Translations under genes and position numbers: made by a program
Shown: positions 1 to 9,945 of the stretch, in pieces
How the letters are laid out: every line of letters begins with the position of its first letter
Position numbering within the stretch: position 1 is the first letter of the stretch
The notes under the pieces: generated by a model
What the model was told of the DNA's origin: nothing
The model's input: only the letters and a program-made list of their open reading frames with translations
The model's database searches: none
Source: Gerris lacustris
Lineage: Eukaryota > Arthropoda > Insecta > Hemiptera > Gerridae
Assembly (NCBI GenBank): GCA_951217055.1
Contig: OX578284.1
Span: forward strand, 24,702,187 to 24,766,186
Direction: 5' to 3'
Length of the DNA: 64,000 nt

Positions 1-1053
1 ATAAGAAAATTAAAGCAACAAAATAAATTGACAAAATAAGGAGATGTAGGAAATGTTCATAATTAGGAAGTAAAGAAATTTAGTTATACGAGTAAAAGGG
101 CGTTGAAAAACTTTAAAAAAGTTATTACGGAAATATTGTTGAAAAATTGTCCACACGTTAAATTAACTTAGATGGTATCATTCTGAAGTATTTCTTCTTT
201 AAAGAAAAGTTTAAAATGTTACTATTTATCCAAATCGTTCATTTGTTAAATCTATGATAATTTTATATTATAGATAAGTTTGCCTCAAATTATTATTCAT
301 ATTTCGTTTTAATGTCATTCAAAGGAAAATTTTAACAATTTTTCACTGAATAAATTATGTTTTTTAAAAATGTAAAATTCTATTGATTTAGGAAGGCACT
401 GATTGAGTTCAAAGTTACTCCCCCCCCCCTTAATTTTTAATTGAGTGCGTGGGTTTCGGAGTTTGTCCTTTATAACGAGTCCCGTCAGAACTTCATGAAT
501 AAATTATGAATAATAACACTCCCAAGTTATCTTAAACTTAGGTAAATATTAAGTTTTCATAATCTCCGTGTTGGGTTTTCTCTCTCTATCTCTTTACGAG
601 AAATGCTCTTTTATGTATCTTAAATACACAAAAGAAATTGAAGATAAAATTAGAGTAGAAAGACGGTATCAACTTTAAGCAATAATGCGAGTGTGCAAAC
701 TAATGCATTGTTTGTCATAATGTAAATTTGTGAAGTAATATGAAGTGTGCATATTAACCTGTGAGTTGTAATTTAGAAATTTCCACATTTAGATGGTTTT
801 ATTTAAGTAAGATAGAATCATAAATCCCAAGTCTGTGAAACGGCTTGTTACCCTCAAGTTAAATTGCATCGATCAGTTTAAGATGAAGTGTACTATTTTA
901 GAGTTATTCTTAGAAATGGTTAGTAAGAAAATAGGTTCGGTTATTTGAGGCTTCCACAAATAAGCTTATGGCCTTTTATAATACAATTTTATTATACTCT
1001 CTTCACGCCTTTGAGTTTCTCAAGTAATTGATGTGTTTGTTTTCTATGTCTAG
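1..1053. other. AT-rich upstream/intron sequence of cuticle gene 1
   Basis: No coding region is seen. The 3' end is a good splice acceptor (pyrimidine-rich tract ending in CTAG at 1050-1053). At least its end is therefore probably the first intron of the gene that follows. I looked for a short first exon (ATG plus a few codons ending in phase 0 before GT) and found no convincing one, so exon 1 may lie outside the window. A C-run sits at about 420-430. Confidence 0.5.
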
Positions 1054-1761
1054 GTTGTGTTTGCTGCCGTTATGAGCGTGGCCTACGCTCAGCACTGGGG
1101 AGGTCAACACGGAGCTTGGGGTAACAACCCCCCCGGACTTCCCCAGGATACCCCTGAAGTAGCCGCTGCCAAGGCCGCTCACCTCGCCGCCCTCGCCAGG
1201 GTTAACCAGAACAACGGTGGTGTCTGGGCCAACAACAACGACGACGGACAGTGGCATCCCGACCAGCACCAGGGTGGTAACTGGAACAACAACAACAACA
1301 ACGGCGCTAACTGGAACGGTGCTGCCCAATGGCAAACCTACGGAAACGGTGGCAGGTGGAACGGTCCCCTCGCTCTTCCCCCAGGTTTCGACAACAACGG
1401 TGCTCCTCTCCCCGTACAGGACACCCCTGAAGTAGCCGCCGAGAAATCCAAGCACTTCGCTCTCTACAACGGTGGTCCCCAGGCCGCTCCCCATAACAAC
1501 GGCTGGAACAACAACGGAGCCTGGAACAACAACAACAACGGTGCCTGGAACAACAACAACGGTGCCTGGAACTCCGGACACGGAAGGTGGAGGCGTCATG
1601 CCGTACTTGCCGCTCCCCTCGTCCACGCTCCCCTCGTATCCACCCACGCTATCGCCACCCCTATCATCCGTACCGCTTACGCCGCTCCCGTCCTTTCCCA
1701 CTCCGTCATCGCCGCTCCCGTCCTCAGGACCCACGGCCTTCACGGCCTTGCCCACTGGTAA
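1054..1761 (+). CDS. Asn-rich secreted cuticle protein with two 18-residue DTPEV motifs (exon 2 to stop)
   Basis: Probable structural protein of the exoskeleton, secreted by epidermal cells. The exon starts in phase 0 after a CTAG acceptor and encodes 235 residues, ending in TAA. Residues 1-12 (VVFAAVMSVAYA) are the hydrophobic remainder of a signal peptide whose first few codons must lie on an upstream exon. QDTPEVAAAKAAH (31-43) and a second DTPEVAAEK (from 123) match the motif known in many insect cuticular proteins. Between and after them are low-complexity Asn/Trp/Gly stretches with NNNN runs (about 60-90 and 150-175). The C-terminus is built of Ala-Pro-Val-His repeats (HAPLV, AAPV), also typical of cuticle proteins. 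GC content is far above its surroundings. The long open frame on the opposite strand (1003-1755) is a shadow of this biased composition. The family is confident. The true start is not resolved. Confidence 0.85.
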   Translation, partial: VVFAAVMSVAYAQHWGGQHGAWGNNPPGLPQDTPEVAAAKAAHLAALARVNQNNGGVWANNNDDGQWHPDQHQGGNWNNNNNNGANWNGAAQWQTYGNGGRWNGPLALPPGFDNNGAPLPVQDTPEVAAEKSKHFALYNGGPQAAPHNNGWNNNGAWNNNNNGAWNNNNGAWNSGHGRWRRHAVLAAPLVHAPLVSTHAIATPIIRTAYAAPVLSHSVIAAPVLRTHGLHGLAHW

Positions 1762-1851
1762 TTTCTTCTTCTATCCTGAGCAAACCAAACTCTTCATGGT
1801 GACTTTGCGTCACTTCGACTGACAAACTTTTTTTTTAGTTAGGACGTTACC

Positions 1852-1857
1852 AATAAA
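1852..1857 (+). terminator. Polyadenylation signal AATAAA of cuticle gene 1
   Basis: A canonical AATAAA lies about 90 bases after the TAA stop, with T-rich sequence around it. This is the expected distance for a short insect 3' UTR. Confidence 0.6.
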
Positions 1858-2009
1858 TTACGCAAATTTGAGACATGATCTCATAAAAAACAAAACTTTA
1901 TATTTTTTAATAATTACCTTTCCTCTGAAAAACTTCTTCATATTACTTAACAACATTTATCTTTAGCTGTGTAAGCTTGAAAGATACATAAAATGTAAGT
2001 ATATACTTA

Positions 2010-2237
2010 GGCACTTCTTTAGATTGTTACTCCTCTTATAAAAAAAACAGAGGGGAGTAACAATCTAAAGAAGGTGAATGGAATTTTCTTCTTTAATGAA
2101 TTCTAATGAGTTCTTCTAAAATGTTCTTACAGATGTGTGATTTTCTTATGTCCCAAAGTAAATTGGACTAATAGTTATTTATTCAGTCATTTATATTCTA
2201 AAAAAAACATAGGGGAGTAACAATCTGAAGAAGTGCC
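2010..2237 (-). mobile_element. MITE family A, copy 1 (hAT-like)
   Basis: The element begins GGCACTTCTTTAGATTG and ends with the inverted copy (..GAAGAAGTGCC). It has the family's additional internal inverted copies of CTTTAGATTGTTACTCC. Compared with most copies in the window its interior is reversed. Flanks resemble a decayed 8-bp target duplication (tatactta / taaacttg). No coding capacity. Confidence 0.8.
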
Positions 2238-2334
2238 TAAACTTGAATAACTTTAACTATGGGGAAAATGAAGATATATTTCTCCTGGCTATGGTTTATA
2301 CTAGTACATAGTGGCAAATTAAAAAAATAAAAAA

Positions 2335-2337
<3 letters not shown>

Positions 2338-2422
<85 letters not shown>
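2338..2422. repeat. (TA)n microsatellite
   Basis: About 85 bases of uninterrupted TA dinucleotide repeat. It generates a spurious Tyr-Ile open frame on the opposite strand. Confidence 0.98.
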
Positions 2423-2424
<2 letters not shown>

Positions 2425-3639
2425 ATAGTTCAAAGATTGATTTGACTATAACTTTCATTTACCATTGTTCTGGAGGTATTTGATTTGGTTTCTGGGCATA
2501 CCTTATGGCAGTGGAATAAACTACCACATAAATAAAACTTTTTATAAAAGTTAAATGTTTCGTTTGGAGAATCAAGAACAACATACCTTTAACCTCTTAT
2601 TAGGTCGAATATCCTATACAGACGTTCTATTAGTTAAAGTTAGTCTATAATATTATTGAAGTCATTCTAGATTAGACTAGCTACTTTTCTTGATGTGTCC
2701 TAGTTACTTCTTTTCTTTTAAGCAATAGAAGATATCTTTAACACTTTTATTAATATTTTAGTAAAAATATAGATAAATATTTTATATTGTGCACATTATT
2801 CATTCAGAAGTTGTGTGTGTTATAAACGTGTGTTTTGTATTTTGTTGTTATAGATTGAGTTTGCTTTTCACTTATTATTATTCCCAAGTTTCTTATTTGA
2901 ACATTAATTTTAGTTAATACATATGTTACTATCTTGATAAATATGACACATAGTTATTAACTATGTTTTATATTAATAAAGATAACATTTTAGCAGCTTC
3001 ATTTTTCTTCCGCAAGTAGATAAAATATTGTACGCAACAAGGCAGCAAAGGAAACATTTCTGCCTCGTTTATTCATTGCCTGCCTCGGCTTCGCCTCGGC
3101 AGTCAAATGAGTAAATTACCTGCCTCGGCTTCGTCTCGGCAGTTAATTATCATAGACTGTCCTCGCCTTCGGCTCGGAGGCTAATCTAATCACTCGTCAG
3201 TAAAATTCCATTTTGCTGCCTAGTTACATAAATAACTATTGTATTACCAAATGTATACTAAAAGTATTTTCTTGGAATATAATTGAATACATAATTTGCC
3301 ATTATCTTATTAGATATAAGCGAAATAACGTTTTGCAACTTTTGATTAAGGAATAAATTAGTAAAGATGAAAGATTTTCAATGCAAATTAATCAAAAATC
3401 AAACATTTAGTTCCTAAAGTATCTTTTAATGAGTTAATCATCGTGAGACTCTACAACAGAATGAATTAAAAAATACCTGATGTTAATTTAAATATTCATG
3501 ATGAAGCATAAAATCCCTACATTTCACTTTATAATAAGGAATAATCCATCCAGGACTTGCATTTAACAAAGTATAATATCCTGTCATATGCAGACGCTAT
3601 TACCTTTTTATCTTTTACCATATCAGTGCATTCTTATAA
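2423..3639. other. Gene-less AT-rich stretch with a small GC-rich repeat patch
   Basis: No coding signal. At about 3050-3185 there is an island of CCTCGGCTTCGCCTCGGC-like units repeated three times in degenerate form, out of character with the AT-rich surroundings and probably repeat-derived. The rest holds nothing recognisable. Confidence 0.5.
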
Positions 3640-4360
3640 ATATTCCCTAATCAGCTTTACCCCTTATCCTTTTATATAGTAAAATAATATAAATTCTTTA
3701 TAATATTCCTCCTTTTTTCCAATTATCAAATTCACGCGATTTGATCTCTTCGGTTGTCATACCCACAGTTTGCCAAATCACTTTTCTTTCTGTCTTTCAT
3801 GTTAGTAGATCATCTAAGAGCCTATAGAATATGGAAATGGGATAATAAAGGTTAGGTAAAGATGAATGTAAATTAAGGATATGGACAGATAGCGACTGTG
3901 AAGGTTGCAATAAAGTATAGAAGAAAGTTTTAAGTATCTCTACTAGGTTGCGCCGGGAGTTCTGCTAAGTGTCATCCAGAAGTTACAAGTTATTCAAGTG
4001 TTAATTCTGAAAAGTATTTTATCGTAGCCAGAGTCTAATAAATCTAGGTCCTCCGGAGGAGACCACATCAGAGATATCGTGAATCCCGACATTTTGAACA
4101 TTACAGGGATCATGCTTAAGGATGTTACTCGTGATGACAGTCATTTGCAACTGAATTTTACATTTAAACAACGGGATTAACGAATTATCTCTGATTCCCT
4201 AATTAGCTTTACCCCTTATCCTTTTATAATAAATTAATATAATTCTTTATACATTTTCTTTAATTCCTCCTTTTTCCAATAACCATTAATTCACGCGATA
4301 TGATCTTTTCGATTCCCATACCCATAGTTTGTCAAATCACCTTCCCTTTTGTCTACTGTA
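3640..4360 (+). repeat. Direct repeat pair about 160 bp long
   Basis: The segment at about 3640-3800 recurs at about 4194-4355. Shared landmarks in order are TTTACCCCTTATCCTTTTAT, TTCACGCGAT, and a CCCATAGTTTG/CCCACAGTTTG block. The intervening part (about 4030-4150) resembles the fold-back region at about 35.86-36.13 kb. It is probably the two ends, or two copies, of a degenerate mobile element. Confidence 0.6.
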
Positions 4361-4395
4361 CTACTAGCCTACTGTTGGTCAATAATAATTTCAAT

Positions 4396-4765
4396 ACTCT
4401 GCACCGTACCTTAAAAACTATCTATCCGATTTAAATAGAATTTGAAGGGTATGACATAATTAGTCCAATCTAGATTTCAACCTTCTATACACATTTTTTA
4501 ATTAATTTAAAATTCATCGTCCAATTTTGAAGAAAATTGGATGGTTTGTCAATAGTAGCCAAACCTTCTGCGCCCATTTAATAGTGATTATAAATAAATA
4601 GCCTCCGCTGGAATCCTTAGAATTATTCTGGTCCAAAATACTACCCTTTCAAACAAACTTTTTCCCACTGGATTCACATTATAGTAATATAAGCTCACGT
4701 GAACATTAGTCCATTGTCACAGGAAGGTGTTCCACACTAATTTTCTGACATTTTTTTTATTTTGA
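4396..4765 (+). repeat. Dispersed repeat family B copy
   Basis: This segment is similar to about 46960-47370, with the same succession: a TTTGTCAATAGTAG-like block, an AATAAATAGCCTC block, and a terminal block containing CCACACTAATT. It also shares blocks with about 31.85-32.39 kb and 37.04-37.44 kb. No open frame. The terminal CCACACTAATT block recurs at many other places in the window. Confidence 0.5.
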
Positions 4766-4909
4766 ACGAAGCAAACACTGTAAAATTTTTACTAATTTCA
4801 ATGTAATTAATTAGTTACAACTCATTCAATATAATAATAAATTTAAAACTAGGAGATTATAAGAAAAGATAAATGATTTTAACATACATAGATGGGGAAA
4901 ATATCCAGT

Positions 4910-5115
4910 AGTACAGGGTGATTAAAAAAGAATGACCCATTTACAAAATTGAATTATAAAAATCATTGAAGTGTACTTAAAATGTTTAGAGAAATTAAGC
5001 TGTACGTACAACTTAACTACCCGCTACGCTGCTTTGCTTGCTGCTTACAACTTAATTGCTTTAAACATATCAAGTCTTCAACGATTTTTTAAAATTAATT
5101 TTGAAAATGGTTGAT
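4910..5115. mobile_element. Small fold-back element (mariner-MITE-like end)
   Basis: It starts with ACAGGGTGATTAAAAAAG, a sequence style common at ends of insect mariner-derived elements. It contains imperfect inverted arms (AAAATCATTGAAG.. against ..CTTCAACGATTTTTT, and TTTAGAGAAATTAAG.. against ..CTTAATTGCTTTAAA). The centre is GC-richer. No TSD was established. Confidence 0.4.
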
Positions 5116-5974
5116 AACTAAGCCCCCTTGAAAATGATGGTTGGTACATGTAACACTTAGATGTATTGAAAAATATTATGATTGTAGATTTGATAATATT
5201 TTCTAATACCTTGAAGACAAGTATAAAAGAGAACACTTATATTATAATATAGTTATAATTAATTATGGAGATATAAATAAGTAATTTCTATAATTATTAT
5301 AATAATTCCACTTGAGATAACTTAATTAAACTTAATCTATGCCAATAAAGAACTTGCTCAAAAAAACGTGATCAAATCAAACTTTAATTAATCTAAAATG
5401 AAAGAATTATGAAAATAAATATTAAAAGTAAAAAAAATAATATTAAGAATTAGTATAACACGAATATTACTTTTAAGTTTAAATAGGTGAACTCGTTATA
5501 AGTAATATAAAGTATAAGATTCTTATAGTAATAAAATACTTCGACAAAAGCACGATGACATGTCTCACATCGTTTATGAATATACATTTTTAAATTTAAT
5601 TTTAGAATATAAGGCAAGGTATAATATAACTTGCTAAGGGAATTCTTCTCCCTTTTAAATTATTAAAATTGTTTTGAAAAGAATTTTAAAGACATAGGTA
5701 TACTGTTCATTTATTCATTTTATTAAAAGTTTTTTTGTTTTTTTTATTAAATTATTTTAAGTAGCTAATAATTCTATTATATCATATTTTTAGAATTGAA
5801 ATATATTCTCTGGTTTGTAGTACTTTACTTGACTGAAGTATTTAATTTATTTTTTCAACAAATATCTTAGACTTTTTAATTTTAGCTTTCTCATATTCGT
5901 ATTTCATATAAAGATAAAGTATATTTTTGCAAAGGAAATTGAAAACGTAAATTTAAGCCCATAGGGCTTAAAGA
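5116..5974. other. AT-rich gene-less stretch
   Basis: Very AT-rich with no long open frames or recognisable repeats. Confidence 0.5.
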
Positions 5975-6809
5975 AATAGGAAATAAAAATCAACGGAATA
6001 TTCTTAATATAATTCACATTTTACACGAAAATAATAAACGTCAAAACGTAGCTTTTGACATGTTTAAAGAACAGAGGTAGTAACACTTTTTCTTTCATTT
6101 TTCGTGCTCGAAAAATGTCAATTAGAGAGTAGGCCTCCTAGTTGCCTAGTTTACCATTGTTTCCTACTGCCTAAAGAAGACAACTTAAGTAGTGATATTA
6201 TGCTCTTTCAACCTCACAAACTGAATGTTTTTTGCAACTTTCTATCAAATGTATACTTTTCGGAATTTACATGTAATGTAATTCTTGGAAATTCGTTCAA
6301 GTTACTCATTGGGCAGTGTCTAATGGATTCTAAAGTACTCTGTCTTTCTCGCTTCTACAATAAATTTCTGTATATATCTGATACTCGATCTAAGGTGGAC
6401 AAAAAATTCACTATGTATCTGGAATATAATCAACCAAACAAGGTAGTATGCTTTTTACGAATTCTTAAAAAATCCCTTAAATTTCTTTGGTTATAGTAAA
6501 CCCGCATTACTTGTATGTAAAACTACTAAAATTGTCATAATTTACCTATCCTTGGCGGTAACTATTATATATATACTCATGTAGCAACTATAATTTTAAA
6601 CTAATTCCATTTTTATAATATTAATGTTTTAAAATTAGGTTTATATATTGTCGGTGTGTACAAATGTATTATTACTAAGCTTAATTATAGGCAGGGGAAA
6701 AAGATAACGGCTTAAAAAAGTTTGATAAATTTAGTGTGTAAGGTAGAAAAAACCTCAGGCCAGGGTGGAATATACCTGTTTAGGACCCTAGGCCTGAGCA
6801 ACTACCTTA

Positions 6810-7295
6810 AGCGGCCTACACACAAGGGAACTTGGTTCGCCGAACCAAGTTCGTGGGGTCCGCTCTCTACACACAGTAGAGAGAGACACGAACAACGGTT
6901 CGTCTTTTAATCGTCAGTTTCCCTCTGAACTAAACTGAAAACACAGCGCTAAAAAACAACGTTTAAAAAAAAAAGCGTTAAAAATACTGAGTTAAAAACG
7001 GTGTTAAAAGAAACAGCTTTAGAAAAACACAGGGAAAAAACAACAGCATTAAAGAATCAGTGTTAAAAGAAGTAAAAAGAAACAAATGAGTCGGAGGTGT
7101 AGAGTCAGGGTGTCTTTTCTGATAAAATGACGTTCGTGCGTCCTCTACACACAACCTGGTTCACTCTGCCGGCGAACTGAACAAATGTTTTCCAACCCGA
7201 TGGAAGACCAAGTTCGTCACGAACTTGGTTCGTTTACCTCTACACACATGGGAACTTGGTTCCTACGAACCAAGTTCCCATGTGTGTAGGCCGCT
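6810..7295. mobile_element. PIF/Harbinger-like MITE with TTA target duplication
   Basis: Terminal inverted repeats AGCGGCCTACACACA.. and ..TGTGTGTAGGCCGCT extend inward through GGGAACTTGGTTCG. The element is flanked on both sides by TTA (6807-6809 and 7296-7298). A 3-bp TWA duplication is the hallmark of the PIF/Harbinger superfamily. Each end carries a second internal palindrome (CTTGGTTCGCCGAACCAAG at the left, GGTTCCTACGAACC at the right). The interior is A-rich with no transposase frame, so it is non-autonomous. Confidence 0.75.
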
Positions 7296-7694
7296 TTAGT
7301 CCTCAAAGGGTTTGAACAAAAAATAAAATTTAGATTTTGACGGGTTTGAAAAAACTGTGAAAATCGAACTACCTCCTATGCATTCCTACATTCCGGATAC
7401 AAAATTACAATTTTTCACGTTGTAAATACTGCTATTGCGGGGTTAATATAACCAAAGAAAATCAAACCAATGGAATATCCTTAAATTATAAGAATTATAA
7501 AATTGCTTTGCCTAACCAAATATTGAAGAATAAACATAATTTTTTTTTTTTTTGATTTTGACTGGTTTGAAAAAAAAACTGATAAATCGAACTACCTCCT
7601 ACGCATTTCTATATTCCGGATACAAAATAAAAAGTTTAGTCGTTCTAGATACAGATAGCATAACCTGCACAATGTACCATAACCAGGGAAATTT

Positions 7695-8486
7695 AAGGAT
7701 GATTCACGCTACACCGAGCCGGGGCCGTGCCGTGCCGGGCACGAGGCTCGCTGAAAAAATGTTGTATAGATTTTAAATGAAGCAATGCACAGTACACCGG
7801 GCACGACACGAGTCATGACCGAGCCTCGTCCGAGGCTCGGTGGCGAAACGTTGGGGTACATTGTTTTCACGCGCACGGCCCGTCCCCGCCTCGGCCCCGC
7901 CTCGTTGAGGGATGATCCACGCTACAACGAGCCGGGACCGAGCCCTCCCACCCTCGTTCAAACTTTCAATAGGTGAAATAGGTTTCTGAAATCTAGAAAT
8001 CTTCTTTGTAAGGCAAGGTTTTAATTTCTTCAGCAAAACATTAAAACATTCCTTGGACATTCTAAAGTAGCCAAAAAAAGTTACTTTCATCGTCCACTAA
8101 TTCTTTATAAAGAGTAAAAAATTCTCCTTCAAATTTTCGCTTTTTTCAAGCTGGATGAACACCCACCTTCTGCTTTTCTGCATACCTAACATTTCACCCG
8201 AATCATCCTCTTCAAGCGCGATAGCAATAGCTGCTAACTAAAATTCGCTATTGAACACAGACAGTTGAAATATAAGCATGAGGCATAGGCACTAGATTAC
8301 TAGATATGAAATGAACACTGGTCGCCTAGTAGAGGACAGCACGTCCCAGCCCGGCTCGTCCCCGGCCCGTGCCCGCCTCGTTCCCGGCTCGTTGTAGCAT
8401 GTATGTGAAGGCTCGGACGGGGCACGGTGGGAGGGCTCGTGCCCGGCACGGTACGGCCCCGGCTCGGTATAGCGTGAATCATCCTT
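7695..8486. mobile_element. GC-rich inverted-repeat element
   Basis: About 50-bp arms start AAGGATGATTCACGCTA at 7695 and end with the complement at 8486. Inside the arms are very GC-rich CCGAGCC/GGGCACG blocks, with further partial copies at about 7912-7960 and 8340-8400. The GC level is strikingly different from the surrounding DNA. No transposase frame is seen, so it is probably a non-autonomous DNA element. Confidence 0.6.
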
Positions 8487-9632
8487 TAAGGGATATTTTA
8501 AGAATTCGTAAAAATCTAACTACCTTGTTTGGTTAATTATAATCGTGATGCACAATGACATTTTTTTTTCGTCCTTAGCTCGAGTATTGGATATGATATA
8601 TATATAGCATGAGTATATCATGTACAAATTTTAAAGAATTACAATTACATGAGAATTCTGAAATATATACATTTGATAGAAAGTTGCAAAAAACATTTAG
8701 TTTGTGGATTTGAAAGAGCATATCACTTCTCATGTTGTCTTCTGTAGGCAGTAGGAAACGCTGGGAAGCTAGGAAACTAGGAGGCCTAAACTCTAATAGA
8801 CGATTTTCGACCAGGTACAATGAAAAAAAATGTGTTGCGACGTCTGTTCTTTAAACATGTCAAAATAAGCTACATTTGAAGTTTATTATTTTCGTGTATT
8901 ATCAGAATTATATGAAGTATATTTCGTTGGTTTGTATTTGTGTTTCCTATTTTTTTTTTTTTATTAGACCAAAAACAAATTTAGCCTAATGAACTGATTC
9001 TAAAGCACTTGTCTTTTCGCATCTATAAATACATTCCTATACGATACATTCCAATACTCGAACTAAGTACGGTAAATAATGTCAATGTGTATCCGAAATA
9101 TAGTAACCTAAACGAGGATGTTAAATTTTTACGAATTATTAAAAATAAATAAATCCCCTAAATTTTATTGGCTATATTAAAACCGCAATACGTGCATGAA
9201 GAACAAGAAAAATTGTCATTTCGTATCCGGAATATAGGATTGCATAAAAGGTAGTTCAATTTTTACAGTTTTATCTAGTCGTAACATTCCTAATTTTATT
9301 TTTTGTCGTTTTTCACAATTTGATAATTCAAGCCAATGGAATATTATTTAATTATAAAAATTATATTCAAAATAATCCATTGCTTTGCCTAACCAAATAT
9401 TGAAAAATAAAATTTGGAGCTTGGCAGGTTTGAAAAAACTGTGAAAATCGAACTACCTCCTATGCATTCCTATAATCCAGATACAAAATGACAATTTTAG
9501 TTGTTTTAAATGTAGGTAATGCGGGTTTACTATAACCAAATAAATTTAAGGGATTTTTTAAGAATTCGTAAAAAGCTAACTAGCTCGTTGGGTTTATTAT
9601 TTTCCGGATGCACAGTGACATTTTTTAGTCAT

Positions 9633-9663
9633 AAAATACACTCCAGCGCTGGGAGTGTATTTT
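9633..9663. repeat. 12-bp-arm hairpin
   Basis: Perfect arms AAAATACACTCC / GGAGTGTATTTT enclose a 7-base loop. The function is unknown. It lies at the edge of the nested repeat cluster. Confidence 0.6.
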
Positions 9664-9785
9664 TCTCTGTCTGTTTCCCGTAGTTAATAATAATTATAAT
9701 TTAATTTAAATTAAAACTTAATCTTTCCGTAGTATGAATACTACCAAAATCGTAAAATATGAATTTGTATTTATTATTTAAATCT

Positions 9786-9945
9786 AACAATCGTAAATAA
9801 AGTACGGTACGCAACTCGTGCGAAAACGGCTTTTGCATTGCTCCTGTGGTTTTACTACCCTCGCTGTCCCTCGGGTGCTAACTCCACACTCGCATGCAAA
9901 ATGCTACTTTGCGCACTCGACGCGTAATGTACTATTCTTTTTTAC
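9786..9945 (+). repeat. Dispersed repeat family C, copy 1
   Basis: This GC-richer block (AAAGTACGGTACGCAA.. through ..TAATGTACTATTCTTTT) is an inverted copy of 16865-17022, which lies inside an intron of the modular cuticle gene. The shared central block reads as TTTTACTACCCTCGCT on this strand. Confidence 0.65.

Larger units (their letters stand above)
5975..9640. repeat. Nested cluster of related repeats in both orientations
   Basis: The segment at about 5975-6300 is an inverted copy of about 8630-8945. Both contain the CTTTCTATCAAATGTATA block, and both give similar short open frames (6104-6496 on + and 8575-8820 on -). The segment at 6330-6550 has a direct relative at about 8990-9200. 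A block with GAAAATCGAACTACCTCC occurs at about 7355 and 9440, with a diverged copy at about 7575. Further partial copies lie at about 8490-8570 and 9540-9630. It looks like several insertions of one non-autonomous family broken up by later insertions (entries at 6810-7295 and 7695-8486). The short reading frames are not judged to be host genes. Confidence 0.65.

Noticed and set aside
881..935. ATG-containing candidates for exon 1 of cuticle gene 1 (for example near 882 and 915)
   Set aside because: The phase of the donor does not match the phase-0 acceptor at 1053/1054, or the donor is too weak.
1003..1755. 250-codon open frame on the - strand, Val/Gly-rich
   Set aside because: It is the antisense shadow of the Asn/Ala/Pro-rich cuticle exon. 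The codon bias of the real gene suppresses stops on the other strand, and it has no signal peptide or family features.
2237..2458. Tyr-Ile repeat open frame (also 49931-50116)
   Set aside because: Direct translation of (TA)n microsatellites.
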